From CAWEQO01 sp963811225 (lineage in GTDB: Bacteria; Chloroflexota; Anaerolineae; Anaerolineales; Anaerolineaceae): 64,000 nucleotides of DNA. The DNA lies in NCBI GenBank assembly GCA_963811225.1, contig CAWEQO010000013.1, positions 248,001-312,000 of the forward strand. Direction: 5' to 3'. How positions within the stretch are numbered: the stretch's first letter is position 1; each line of letters starts with the position of its first letter. Of the stretch, positions 16,891 through 25,506 are shown piece after piece. The notes under the pieces were generated by a model, which worked only from the letters and a program-made list of their open reading frames with translations, searched no databases and had not been told where the DNA came from. The position numbers were made by a program, and so were the translations under genes.

Positions 16891-18767
16891 ACTTCCGCAG
16901 GGGCCTTGACAGGATAGGGGATGCGCACCGCACCGGGCGCGCCCTCTTTCACCCGCATCGGCAGGGTCAGCAGGCGGTCGTGGATCAGGCACAGGCCCTC
17001 ATTCCCCTCACGACAATAATAGATCGTCATGTTCAGGCGCAAGTCCTGGTCGCCCTCGAGATGCAAGTGCAGGGCGATCGGCTCGTCGGCGTCGAACATC
17101 AGCGGCGGCACATCCCCGAAGTCCGGCTGATGGAGAGTGGCCGGGGCGTCGGGGTTGCGCTTATAACCCTCAGGCAGGCGCACAACGAAGCGGATCAGCA
17201 CATCTCCCGGGCTCACCTCGATTGGCTGCAGCCGGACCGACTTATCCTGGCTGCGCACGGGTGAAGACAGGCGCTCGATCCCCAGCAGCGCCAGCGTGGC
17301 AATCGTGCCACTCTCCAGGTTGGCGACGCGCACGCTGTGGTTGTTGGTATCTGCGATGAACAAGCGGCTGCCCAACACACATACCCCTTCCGGCTCGTAC
17401 AACTGCGCCTCACGGAAGGGCCCATCCTGCAGTCCTCTGTCACCAGAGCCGAGCAGGGTGCGGACCGTGTTGGAGGCCGGGTTGAGGGTCTTGATCTTGT
17501 GGTTGAAGGTGTCGGCGATGTAAATCAAGCCGTAGCCGTAGTCGATGCCGCTGGGGTGCTGGAGCAGCACCTGCTCGCCTGAGCCATCCTGGTCGCCAAA
17601 GTCGAACAGCCCGACGCCTACCTGAGTCTCGACGTCCAGATCACCGCTAAAGTGGATGGCGCGAATGGCGCTGGCCTCGGGGTCGGCCACATAGATGGTG
17701 TTCTCACCGAGCGCCAGGCCGCTGGGCTGGTTGAAGCTGGCCTGGGCCGGGGGGCCGTCCACCAGGGCTTCGAAGCCGTTACCGGCAAAGGGCCGCAGCT
17801 CCCGCTCGTCAATCAGGATCCAGACCTGATGCGAGCCGGCCATGGCGATGAACAGGTACCGGTCGAGCGCCAGCACGTCCCAGGGCGAGCGCAGGGGTGT
17901 CTTGACAGGTTCAGCGGCGGCAATGCGCCCGTGGGCCTTCTCCCCGGTCCCGGCGACCGTGCGCACCTGTCCGCTCTCCAGGTCGATGGCGCGCACTGCG
18001 TGGTTCTCGGCGTCGGCTACATAGAGGACGCCGTGCGCCACGCTGCCGATGAGGTCCATGCCGCGCGGGTAATGGAAGCGAGCTTCGTTCTCGTGGCCGT
18101 CCTCCAACCCAGGCGCGCCGCTGCCGAAGACGCGCACCACCTCACCGCTGCTGCCGTCTGGATCGAGCGTGACCTGCAAGATGCGGTTGTGGCCCGAGTC
18201 GGCGATGAACAGGGCGTTCTCGGACGCCAGCACCTTGGAAGGGTAACGCAGCACTCGCTCAGGCTCGGCAGCGCGCTCAGGCTGCAGGGTCAACGGGGCA
18301 CGATCGATGACGCCTGCGTTCTCTTCGATCAGCTGCCGGATCCGTGGGGCCACGTCTGCGGCCTGGATCTCACCGGACTGCTCCCAGGCAATGCGCCCCT
18401 GCGGTCCGATCAGCACGACCGTCGGCCAGGCGTTGACGTTGTATTCATTCCAGATACGAAAGTTGGAGTCATTGACCACGGGATGCTCGATCCCGGCGCG
18501 GATGACCGCCTGACGAATGTTCTCGGTCTGGCGCTCGGCAGGAAACTTGGCCGAATGCACGCCAACGACCACGAGGACATCGGGGAACTGCTCACGGAGT
18601 CGACGCAACTGCGCGACATTATGGTGGCAGTTTACTCAGGCATACGTCCAAAACTCCAGCAGTATCACTTTGCCGTGCAGGTTTGCAAGGCGGAGCGGCT
18701 GTGGAGTGTTGAGCCACTCCAGGTGGGTGGGAAATTCTGGAGCGTGAATATTTCCAGGGTAAGGCAT
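16887..18767 (-). CDS. Thioredoxin-like/NHL-repeat protein with in-frame UGA (probable selenoprotein)
   Basis: Reading through one UGA (complement 18636-18638) gives 626 residues starting at ATG 18767, which overlaps the YggT-like stop as TAATG. Residues 1-160 form a TlpA-like thioredoxin domain. The site LLEFWTYA-U-VNCHHN has UGA at residue 44, where homologues have the first Cys of CxxC (FWTYCCINC). NHL repeats fill about 190-470, and a beta domain with YYCREGNEGLCL ends the protein. Eighteen bases after the UGA a stem-loop fits bacterial SECIS rules. Without readthrough only a TTG-started 573-residue remnant lacking the redox site would be made. A Cys-to-stop mutation or base error is the alternative. 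Confidence 0.85.
18599..18617 (-). promoter_or_regulatory. Putative bacterial SECIS stem-loop
   Basis: On the minus strand GTCG-CGC, loop AGTT, GCG, bulged T, CGAC: seven paired positions with one bulge. Twenty-five bases separate the UGA from the loop, inside the known 16-37 range. G is within the first two loop bases, as bSECIS elements require. It lies inside the coding sequence of the NHL-thioredoxin gene. Confidence 0.65.
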
Positions 18768-19219
18768 TAGTAATTCCTATGGCGCGTGATCGTGCGGCGC
18801 GTTTTGCCAGGGCCGAAGATCAGCCCGATTAGCTCGACGATCCCCACGGCCAGCAATAGATAGACGAACATGGCGACAAACGAGGAGACTTCCAAAAAGA
18901 GTCCATCCGTCTCCAATGGACTGACGATCCCGGCAAAGGGCCAGAGCAGGATATTGGTGACAAAGTAGACCAGGGCAGCGAACGGGGCGACCGGGCTGGC
19001 GCCAATCAGCAGCAAAACGATGCGCAGGCCAATCAGCGCCTCGACGAAGGCCAGCGCCAGCCAGATGAGGCGGTTGATGGTGGCAGCCGGGCTGGAACGC
19101 ACCTCAACCACGTCTTCGATAATGGTGGCGGGTTCCTCGGGGTTCATCGGGTCATACTCGTAAGGCTGCACGTGCACAACCTCGGCGCGCTCGCTGCGCG
19201 GGTCTATGGGCTCTGACAT
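18767..19219 (-). CDS. YggT-like membrane protein
   Basis: A 150-residue protein. The first 50 residues are acidic and soluble; then three hydrophobic helices follow (INRLIWLALAFVEALIGLRI, PFAALVYFVTNILLWPF, FVAMFVYLLLAVGIVELIGL), resembling YggT modules. The function is unknown. AAAGGAG lies before the ATG. Its stop overlaps the start of the NHL-thioredoxin gene by one base, so the two are translationally coupled. Its promoter (TTGAAG at 19315-19320, 17 bp, TATAAA at 19292-19297, minus strand) lies under a tandem operator. Confidence 0.8.
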   Translation of the reverse strand: MSEPIDPRSERAEVVHVQPYEYDPMNPEEPATIIEDVVEVRSSPAATINRLIWLALAFVEALIGLRIVLLLIGASPVAPFAALVYFVTNILLWPFAGIVSPLETDGLFLEVSSFVAMFVYLLLAVGIVELIGLIFGPGKTRRTITRHRNY

Positions 19220-19291
19220 GATTCTCCTTTCTCGAAAGAAGTAAAAGATTCAGTTAATCCGATTTGGCGGTGCGATTATGCATTATTCCTA

Positions 19292-19358
19292 TTTATAAGC
19301 GATTGGAACAGGCGCTTCAATCCGGAAAGTTCCCGATTGAGAGGTAGGAGTTTCCCTA
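19292..19358 (-). promoter_or_regulatory. Tandem operator plus promoter of the YggT/selenoprotein operon
   Basis: Two palindromic elements, GGAAAGTTCC (centre 19328.5) and TAGGAGTTTCCCTA (centre 19351.5), are 23 bp apart. The -35 TTGAAG starts 8.5 bp after the proximal centre and the -10 TATAAA follows at 17 bp. The same geometry occurs before csbD, at 39615 and at 41249. Confidence 0.7.
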
Positions 19359-19389
19359 TTGGGTGAAGTAAAGGGACGCCCGAATGGCG

Positions 19390-19560
19390 TCATTCAATTG
19401 TGGGGGCGTTGATGGATATGTTTTGGCGGGCGGCAGCAATGCGCCGCTCGGCCTGATCACAGTGCTCTTGAGCGATATCGCGCCGGCGTAGTGGCGGTTA
19501 TTCTCGACGACTGCGGCGCAGGTGGAGCCCGAGCCGTTGAACGGGTCGAGGATGGCTCCC
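19390..19560 (-). pseudogene. Remnant of a DNA methyltransferase C-terminus
   Basis: The minus strand encodes AILDPFNGSGSTCAAVVENN followed by RHYAG, the motif I region (DPFxGSG) of N6/N4 DNA methyltransferases. A frameshift then leads to DIAQEHCDQAERRIAAARQN and a stop at 19390, which is the usual C-terminal helix. Nothing else of the gene remains, so this is a decayed, 5'-deleted fragment. It sits between the YggT-like promoter and the pentapeptide gene. Confidence 0.7.
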
Positions 19561-19764
19561 CTCGCATCTCACTTTAGGGCAGTAAAAGAGGTGAATTTGA
19601 AGAAAGTATTAAATTCGGCTGTTATTTATTATTTTCTTTATTATAATTGGTTAGCTTGAACCTGAGCTTACGCCAAACCAGAACTGCAACAGCAGCGGCT
19701 AACTCTCTCGAAAACTTCGCTGCCGGAGCAGTTACGAAAAACCTTACCATCAGGCGGGTAGAGA
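19561..19764. other. Intergenic region before the pentapeptide gene
   Basis: AT-rich relative to the surroundings. A -10-like TATAAT is at 19642-19647 on the plus strand, with only a poor -35 (CTGTTA) 17 bp upstream. No other element is evident. Confidence 0.4.
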
Positions 19765-20220
19765 ATGAACAATGATGAAATCAAAATAATTCTTAATTTG
19801 CATGACTTATGGCTTGACAGCAATGGAAAGGAAGGCAAGCAAGCCAAATTTGACGATCAAGACTTAGGGGGAATTACAATTCAAAAAGCAAGACTGAATC
19901 AGGCATCGTTCCGAAGAGCCAAACTAATCAAAGCGGACCTGTCGGGATCCAATTTATCGGGCGCGAATTTCACGCGGGCCGACCTGACGGAAGCCAACCT
20001 GCGCGGCTGTAAGCTGACCGCCGCCTCGCTGACTCGCGCGACGGTCGTCAAGGCCGATCTCAGCTGGGCCGACTTGAGCGACGCGAACCTGTTCGGGGCC
20101 AACCTGAACCGCTCGGACCTGAGCTGGTCGAACCTGATCCGGGCGGACTTGACCTCGGCTAATCTGAAGGGCACCAAGCGCAAGAATATTGTGCTGCCAG
20201 ACGGGTGGTCGATGCATTAA
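19765..20220 (+). CDS. Pentapeptide repeat protein
   Basis: A 151-residue protein with about 18 consecutive A(D/N)Lxx-type pentapeptides from residue 33 to 138 (for example LSGANFTRADLTEANLRG), forming a right-handed quadrilateral beta helix. The first 30 residues are a charged helix. Such proteins may mimic DNA and shield gyrase, but many have no known role. The first 130 bases of the gene are more AT-rich than the rest. A hairpin follows the stop. Confidence 0.9.
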   Translation: MNNDEIKIILNLHDLWLDSNGKEGKQAKFDDQDLGGITIQKARLNQASFRRAKLIKADLSGSNLSGANFTRADLTEANLRGCKLTAASLTRATVVKADLSWADLSDANLFGANLNRSDLSWSNLIRADLTSANLKGTKRKNIVLPDGWSMH

Positions 20221-20251
20221 CCGGTTGTCATTCTCTGAACGACAACCGGCT
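20219..20251 (+). terminator. Hairpin after the pentapeptide gene
   Basis: CCGGTTGTC (20221-20229) pairs with GACAACCGG (20241-20249). There is no long T-run, so termination efficiency is uncertain. Confidence 0.6.
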
Positions 20252-20308
20252 TCTGTCAATGAATGCGCTATTTGATTGCTCACAGCTCAATGGCGCTGAT
20301 GTAGATCT

Positions 20309-20950
20309 CTACAGCCAGCCTTCTTGTTTCGCCATAGCGACTGCGTCTTCCGTTGAGGTTGCCCCGAGCTTCTTAAGGATGGTGTCGTGATACTGGAGGG
20401 CCACCTCACGCTCGATGCCCATCTGTTTGGCGATCTCGGCCTGGCTCATCCCGTGGGCAATCAGCCGCAGAACCTCGATCTCGCGGAAGGTCAGGGTGAC
20501 CTCCTCGTTCTCTGAGGCTTTCATCGCCCGGATCTTTTGAGCAACGCGCGGACTGACCCAACCCTTTTCGCCGCGGGCCACACCGCGGACAGCCTCAACA
20601 ATCCATTTGGGGGCTTCGCCCTTGATAATATAGCCAGAAGCGCCGTTTGCCAGCACCTCACGGATGTATTCTTGGTCATCATAAGCAGACAAGACCAGAA
20701 TTTTCGGCGAACCGTCCAGGCTGTCTTTCAAACGGCGAGTCACCTCGATGCCATTCAATCCAGGCATTTCAATATCAAGAAGCAAAACATCCGGCCCTAA
20801 TTCTTTCACCGAGCGCAGCGCGCCAAAACCATCTCTGGCTTCACCAACGACGATAATATCCGGGGCTTTGTTTAGCAAGCCCCGAATTCCACGTCGAACA
20901 CTTTCGTGATCGTCGGCCAGTACTACGCTCGTGGTCCTTACGTCGTCCAT
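20309..20950 (-). CDS. NarL/FixJ-type response regulator
   Basis: A 213-residue response regulator. The receiver domain (1-125) has the acidic pair DD at 13-14, phospho-acceptor D59 in LLLDIEMPG and the conserved Lys in GYIIKGEAP. A LuxR-type helix-turn-helix follows from about 148 (LTFREIEVLRLIAHGMSQAE). No kinase is adjacent; the nearest is at 22390-23886. GGAG lies eight bases before the ATG and an extended -10 (TGGTATAAT, minus strand at about 21055-21060) drives it. A candidate for binding the tandem operators. Confidence 0.93.
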   Translation of the reverse strand: MDDVRTTSVVLADDHESVRRGIRGLLNKAPDIIVVGEARDGFGALRSVKELGPDVLLLDIEMPGLNGIEVTRRLKDSLDGSPKILVLSAYDDQEYIREVLANGASGYIIKGEAPKWIVEAVRGVARGEKGWVSPRVAQKIRAMKASENEEVTLTFREIEVLRLIAHGMSQAEIAKQMGIEREVALQYHDTILKKLGATSTEDAVAMAKQEGWL

Positions 20951-21267
20951 GCGATTTACTCCACTCGCGATACCTGCTCATGATTGCTTCGTCATTGCCA
21001 GACGGGAGTGCATGGCAATCTGCTTTTGCCAACAAAGGTATCCAGGTTTGATTGATTATACCAAGCATTGAAACCGGGGGGATACCAGATGGGCTGACGG
21101 GGCCTTTCAGACATTCAAAACAACAGTTGAACACCGGATTTTTCCGATATGTTCAACTGTTGTCCTATAGAAGATACTTAGCAGTATCGCTGACTTCGAA
21201 GATGATTTTCATGTTTTATGAGAGAGCATTTCCCTCTACAGCATCCGTTTCATCGGAAGAGAGACTA
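20951..21267. other. Intergenic region between regulator and csbD
   Basis: Holds the extended -10 promoter of the regulator gene (minus strand, 21055-21060). A hairpin with 13-bp arms 21121-21133 and 21150-21162 is extended by CGG/CCG; it lies downstream of csbD and may be its terminator. No gene is seen. Confidence 0.5.
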
Positions 21268-21477
21268 CTAAGCCTTTTCATCCATTTTGGATAAGAACTG
21301 ATCGACTTCACTGGAAGCCTGTTCTTTGGTATACCCGTACTTTTCCTGCAACTTGCCGACCAGCTTCTGGTAATCCCCCTGCACCTGATCGACATCGTCA
21401 TTGGTCAGTTTGCCCCAAGTTTTCTGGGCCTGTCCCTTCACCTGTTTCCAGTTACCTTTTAAGATATCACTGTTCAC
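21268..21477 (-). CDS. CsbD family stress protein
   Basis: A 69-residue CsbD protein. It has the family pattern LKGNWKQVKGQAQKTWGKLT followed by a second half with QEKYGYTKEQA. CsbD is a general-stress protein in Bacillus; its molecular role is unknown. The start is GTG at 21477 with AAGGAG upstream, giving the family's usual MNSDILKG beginning; the longer frame is not real. The promoter (TTTACA, 17 bp, TATAGT on the minus strand at 21575-21547) carries two operators. Confidence 0.9.
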   Translation of the reverse strand: MNSDILKGNWKQVKGQAQKTWGKLTNDDVDQVQGDYQKLVGKLQEKYGYTKEQASSEVDQFLSKMDEKA

Positions 21478-21546
21478 AATGCGTCTCCTTTCATTCTGCA
21501 ATAAGAACGCTCCTACAGCATAAAAAAGAACAAGAGCGTCAATAAA

Positions 21547-21614
21547 ACTATAAAGGCGGAGGGGGGATGTGTAAATAAGGGAGTGCCCTATGAGGAGAGT
21601 AGGGATTCCCCTAC
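21547..21614 (-). promoter_or_regulatory. csbD promoter with tandem operator
   Basis: Elements AAGGGAGTGCCCTA (centre 21583.5) and GTAGGGATTCCCCTAC (centre 21606.5) are 23 bp apart. The -35 TTTACA begins 8.5 bp beyond the proximal centre; the spacer is 17 bp and the -10 is TATAGT. This matches the YggT/selenoprotein promoter exactly. Confidence 0.75.
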
Positions 21615-21668
21615 CAGGGGAAAGGCCTTTCAGCCGATCGCAGAGAAACAGGATTAATCGACCGAGAT

Positions 21669-21707
21669 TCAAAAACCACTCCAAGTTTAGTTGAAGGGGT
21701 TTTTGAA
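21669..21707 (-). terminator. Terminator after the NarL-type regulator
   Basis: TTCAAAAACC and its complement GGTTTTTGAA pair, extended past one mismatch by CT/AG. It lies just downstream of the regulator ending at 21741. Confidence 0.6.
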
Positions 21708-21740
21708 GGCAAACGAAGGTGAGAAAGAGGGAACCGGCGC

Positions 21741-22373
21741 TTAGACCAGACCGATCCGGACGGCGAGGACAGCTGCCTCGACCCGAGAGGATACGCTGAG
21801 CTTGGTGAAGATGGCGTCCATGTACTTCTCAACAGTCTTTTCACTGATGCCCAGGTTGTTTGCAATGCTCTGGTTGGTGTTCCCGTCGACCACTAATCGC
21901 AGCACGTCAACCTCACGTGGGGTCAGCTGGCTGCGCTCCGCTTCATCGCCGCGCACCCAAGAGACCATCTGAGCGGCAATACGGCGGCTCACCCAGCCCT
22001 GCTCGCCATGGGCGACACCCCGTACGGCATCGACAATCGTCTCAGGCGCCTCCTCCTTGACCAGATAGCCGGCGGCTCCCAATTCCAGCAGTTCACGGAT
22101 GTAGACCGGGTCATCATAGGCGCTGAGGGCAAGGATCTTGACCGGAGAGCCCAAGGACTGTAAGCGAGCCGCAACTTCGCGACCGTTGAGATCGGGCATC
22201 TCCATGTCCAGGAGGAGGATATCGGGCTTGGTTTCTTCCACCAACTGGAGCGCTTCCCCGCCGGTGGAGGCTTCACCCAGCACTTCGATATCCACCACTT
22301 TTTCCAGCATGTGCCGGATACCATTCCGGACGACCGGATGATCGTCTGCCAGAACGACTCTAATTGGGCTCAT
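21741..22373 (-). CDS. NarL/FixJ-type response regulator, partner of adjacent kinase
   Basis: A 210-residue response regulator. The receiver has DD at 10-11, phospho-acceptor D56 in LLLDMEMPD and Lys in GYLVKEEAP. The LuxR HTH starts near 147 (LTPREVDVLRLVVDGNTNQ). It begins 16 bases after the kinase stop and is surely its partner. The gene lies directly upstream of the csbD operator region, which makes it the leading candidate to bind the GTAGGG-N4-CCCTAC palindromes; this is inference. Confidence 0.94.
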   Translation of the reverse strand: MSPIRVVLADDHPVVRNGIRHMLEKVVDIEVLGEASTGGEALQLVEETKPDILLLDMEMPDLNGREVAARLQSLGSPVKILALSAYDDPVYIRELLELGAAGYLVKEEAPETIVDAVRGVAHGEQGWVSRRIAAQMVSWVRGDEAERSQLTPREVDVLRLVVDGNTNQSIANNLGISEKTVEKYMDAIFTKLSVSSRVEAAVLAVRIGLV

Positions 22374-22389
22374 TTCTCACTCTCCATTT

Positions 22390-23886
22390 TTAAAGCTCGC
22401 TGTTACCATTGTACGGCACAACCGCACGAATGAGCGTTCCCTTTCCAGGTGAAGATTCAATTTCTAGCTTCCCTCCAAGCGCCTCGGCCCGCTCGCGCGC
22501 GCCGATTAAGCCCATGTGATTGCCACGAGCCAGCGCAAGCCAGCGGCGTGGCACATTAAATCCATTACCATCATCCTGAATCTCTAAGACGGCTCGCTCT
22601 TCATCCAGGAAGAAGCGTACCCAAACCTTGGTCGCTTGGGAGTGCTTGAGGATATTGTTGAGCAACTCCTGGTAGATGCGGTACAACCCCAGGCGCAGAT
22701 CCTCAGGCAGACGTTGACCATCCTGGCTCAGAAGCACCTTGAGCGCCAGATCGGGGTGCTGTTTCTGGAAGAACTCGATGTGCAACTCGATGGCCTTCTC
22801 AAGACCGAACGGAGCCAACGACGGGGGTCGCAGCTCACCGGCGATGGCGCGCAAGTGGGTGGCCACTCCTTCGAGGGTTTTCTGCATGGAACGAATCTGC
22901 TCCAGGTCTTCCTGGTTCGCAATGGAGCCTTCCAGCGCCTGCGCCTGGAACGAGAGGGCGATGATATCCTGCAGCGGGTCGTCATGCAGCTCCTGGGCCA
23001 GGCGCAAGCGCTCGTTCTCCCGGCTGCGCATCAGGCGGTGGCGAACCTCTTCGAGCTCCGCTTCGATTTGCTTGCGGTCGGTAATTTCCTCGACCATGCC
23101 AATCACGAAGCGGGGACGGCCGTCTGTTCCCATGATAGGCGTAGCAGTGATGCGAGCCCAGGCGTAGGTGCCATCTTTGCGCAGGTAGCGTTTTTCTAAG
23201 CTATAATTCTCTCGCCGGCCAGAAACGAGCTCATGGAAGAGCTTGTCGCTGATCGCCTGGTCTTGCGGATGCGTAATGTCATTATAGTGGAATTTCCGCA
23301 TTTCCTCGATGGAATATCCGAGCATATTGCGAAAAGAAGGGTTGAAACGGGTCATCATACCGTTTGCATCCTTCAGCACGATGCCAATACCCGCCCGCTC
23401 AAACAGGTCGGAGAAGAGTGCTTCGCTTTGGGCCAAAGCCTGTTCTGCCCGGCGCTTGTCGGTGATATCGGTAGCAACACCAACGACCCCAACAATCTGC
23501 CCGTTCATGTCCATAAAGGGAGAATAGCGGGTATCGAAAACCATGGGGCCCATTTGGATCACTTCGGAAAGGGTCTCACCGGCGAGGGCGCGCTCGAAAG
23601 ACCGAACCGCTTGCGGAACGGCTTGATAGAGATCATAGACAGAGCTGCCCACTGAGGTCTTTGGGCGGAAGCCGTTTAACCTCTCAAGCGGTTTACCGGT
23701 CGAGAGGCGGATGATGCCTTTGCTGTCGATCATGAACATGATGATCGGAGCGTTGCTGGCAAAAAGCCGAATGAACTGCTCGCCGTTTACTATGGTTTGT
23801 TGTTGATTCGGAATGCTCTCCGCTTCGTTCTTTTGCAATTCGCTCCTAATGAAGTTTGAGTTTTGGATATCAACTTTCGATGCCAT
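22390..23886 (-). CDS. PAS domain sensor histidine kinase (HisKA_3, NarX-type)
   Basis: A 498-residue cytosolic kinase without membrane segments. Two PAS domains cover about 35-150 and 160-285 (second one with a PAC-like RKDGTYAWARITATPI). The HisKA_3 dimerisation helix has the phospho-His in RLAQELHDDPLQDI, and the ATPase domain ends the protein (DDGNGFNVP, GLIGARERAEALGG). It reads an internal signal and phosphorylates the regulator encoded next in the operon. Confidence 0.94.
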   Translation of the reverse strand: MASKVDIQNSNFIRSELQKNEAESIPNQQQTIVNGEQFIRLFASNAPIIMFMIDSKGIIRLSTGKPLERLNGFRPKTSVGSSVYDLYQAVPQAVRSFERALAGETLSEVIQMGPMVFDTRYSPFMDMNGQIVGVVGVATDITDKRRAEQALAQSEALFSDLFERAGIGIVLKDANGMMTRFNPSFRNMLGYSIEEMRKFHYNDITHPQDQAISDKLFHELVSGRRENYSLEKRYLRKDGTYAWARITATPIMGTDGRPRFVIGMVEEITDRKQIEAELEEVRHRLMRSRENERLRLAQELHDDPLQDIIALSFQAQALEGSIANQEDLEQIRSMQKTLEGVATHLRAIAGELRPPSLAPFGLEKAIELHIEFFQKQHPDLALKVLLSQDGQRLPEDLRLGLYRIYQELLNNILKHSQATKVWVRFFLDEERAVLEIQDDGNGFNVPRRWLALARGNHMGLIGARERAEALGGKLEIESSPGKGTLIRAVVPYNGNSEL

Positions 23887-24022
23887 TGTTACACCTATAT
23901 GTTACCACAATCGTACACAATATTTTTATTATCGCTTTGCAATGGAGATCAATGGTCTCAATGGTGCATTTTACAAAAAGTTCAAAAAAGCAAAGCGTTC
24001 ATGTATAATCTAAATAAGCTTT

Positions 24023-25237
24023 ATGAAAGGAGGTATGGGGGAATTCATCCTTCCGATCACTGCAGCCATATTCCCATCAAACAATTGCATGGACAACATT
24101 TTTTCAATCTTCAAAAAATCCTTCTCCGAGTTCGGTGAAGACGAGGGGCCGCGTTTGTCGGCCGCTCTGGCATACTATTCGATCTTTGCACTGGCTCCGC
24201 TGATCTTGATTGCCATCTTCATTGCGGGGTTATTCTTCTCGCAAGGACAGGCCACCAGCGCCATCCGCTCGAGCATTGCCAGTGTGGTCGGCCCGAATGC
24301 GGCGGACACTTTATTGAGCATCGCAAGCAACCGGGCAGTCGGGTCAGGTGGGATCCTTGCGACCGTGTTGGGCACACTTGCCCTGATCGTTGGGGCGACG
24401 GGGGTGTTTGCAGCGATGCAAAGCTCCCTGAATCAAATTTGGGACGTTGAGCCCAATAAGAGCGGGATCTGGGAGACGATCAAAGACCGGCTTCTGGCGT
24501 TCTTGATGGTGTTTGCTATCGGCCTGCTGCTGATCGCGGCGATGCTGGCAAGCGCCTCACTGGCCTTGATCGGAGGGTTCTTCACCGATATCCTTCCGGG
24601 CGGCAGCGGAGTGTGGTTTTTGCTCGAATTCATCGTCAGCTGGGCGATCATTGCAGCGCTGTTTGCCCTGGTCTTCAAGATCCTGCCCGATGTCAACATT
24701 CCCTGGAAAGTGGTCTGGGTCGGAGCAATCGGCACGGCCTTCCTGTTTAACATCGGCAAGCTGCTGATCGGTCTATATCTTGGTAAAGCCAGTATCGCCT
24801 CTACCTACGGCGCCGCCGGTGGCCTCGTGTTGATCCTGGTCTTCATCTACTATTCCGGGCTGATCTTCTTCTTTGGAGCCGAGTTCACTCAGGTGTACGC
24901 GCGCCGGATGGGAGAGCGAATTACCCCAAAGGAAGGCGCACACTGGACTGACAAGAAAAAGAAGACAGAAAAGCAGGAAGAGGAACCCCGGAACGTGGTG
25001 TGGAAACCAGGGCAAGTTCCGCCAGGTGCGAGACAGGCGGTCCCTGTAACTGGGGTATACACCGAAAATGTTGCGTACCCGGCCTCTGGGGTCTACCCAT
25101 GGGATTCTGTGTATGCAGAGGAAACGCACCCCGAACCGCCGCGCGGCTTTTTTGCGTTGGTGGCGGCCAGCCTGGTAACGCTGATCGGCGGTGTCCTGGC
25201 GATCTTCCAGCTCTCCAGCCCCGGCAAGAAGGGCTAG
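24023..25237 (+). CDS. YihY/BrkB family membrane protein
   Basis: A 404-residue inner membrane protein with about six hydrophobic helices. Family signatures are RLSAALAYYSIFALAPLILI near residue 43 and YGAAGGLVLILVFIYYSGLI near 255. A long hydrophilic Pro-rich tail and one last helix follow. The function is unknown; the old RNase BN assignment is wrong for this family. The promoter is TTCAAA, 17 bp, TATAAT (24004-24009), leaving a seven-base leader before ATG 24023. A later ATG at 24089 is possible, since AAAGGAGG lies inside the first codons. Confidence 0.85.
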   Translation: MKGGMGEFILPITAAIFPSNNCMDNIFSIFKKSFSEFGEDEGPRLSAALAYYSIFALAPLILIAIFIAGLFFSQGQATSAIRSSIASVVGPNAADTLLSIASNRAVGSGGILATVLGTLALIVGATGVFAAMQSSLNQIWDVEPNKSGIWETIKDRLLAFLMVFAIGLLLIAAMLASASLALIGGFFTDILPGGSGVWFLLEFIVSWAIIAALFALVFKILPDVNIPWKVVWVGAIGTAFLFNIGKLLIGLYLGKASIASTYGAAGGLVLILVFIYYSGLIFFFGAEFTQVYARRMGERITPKEGAHWTDKKKKTEKQEEEPRNVVWKPGQVPPGARQAVPVTGVYTENVAYPASGVYPWDSVYAEETHPEPPRGFFALVAASLVTLIGGVLAIFQLSSPGKKG

Positions 25238-25390
25238 CCGGGAGGACAGCAGTGGCATACGATAAAAGGTGTTAACCAACATTTCGCCGCTCATTCTATT
25301 TTCTGATGGAATGGGCAGCACCAGAACTACTGCTTCACTATATCGTTAGATTCCCTAAGAAGCAACCCGGTTGTTTTCCTAAGGGGAAAG

Positions 25391-25429
25391 GTAGGGATAA
25401 CCCCACCCTAAGGGTAGGGTTATCCCTAC
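25391..25429. promoter_or_regulatory. Orphan tandem operator
   Basis: GTAGGGATAACCCCAC (25391-25406) and GTAGGGTTATCCCTAC (25414-25429) have centres 23 bp apart. They match the operators of csbD and others. No -35/-10 pair with the standard spacing is found on either strand. It lies between the converging YihY and HD-GYP genes. Confidence 0.6.
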
Positions 25430-25445
25430 TGCGCGATCAGGGGAA

Positions 25446-25493
25446 AAAAGACTGCCGGCTGCAGCAGATAATTGCTGCAGCCGGCAGTCTTTT
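25446..25493. terminator. 21-bp perfect hairpin between convergent genes
   Basis: Arms 25446-25466 and 25473-25493 pair perfectly around six bases and are flanked by A and T runs, so it can work as a bidirectional terminator for yihY and the HD-GYP gene. Confidence 0.8.
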
Positions 25494-25506
25494 CGGGCGC
25501 TGAAGA

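Noticed and set aside
16887..18608. NHL protein as a 573-residue CDS starting at TTG 18608
   Set aside because: It would lack the redox motif and the coupled ATG at 18767, has no ribosome-binding site, and ignores the family match upstream of the UGA.
24773..25321. Antisense ORF opposite the YihY gene
   Set aside because: No ribosome-binding site or motifs; reads the YihY codons backwards.
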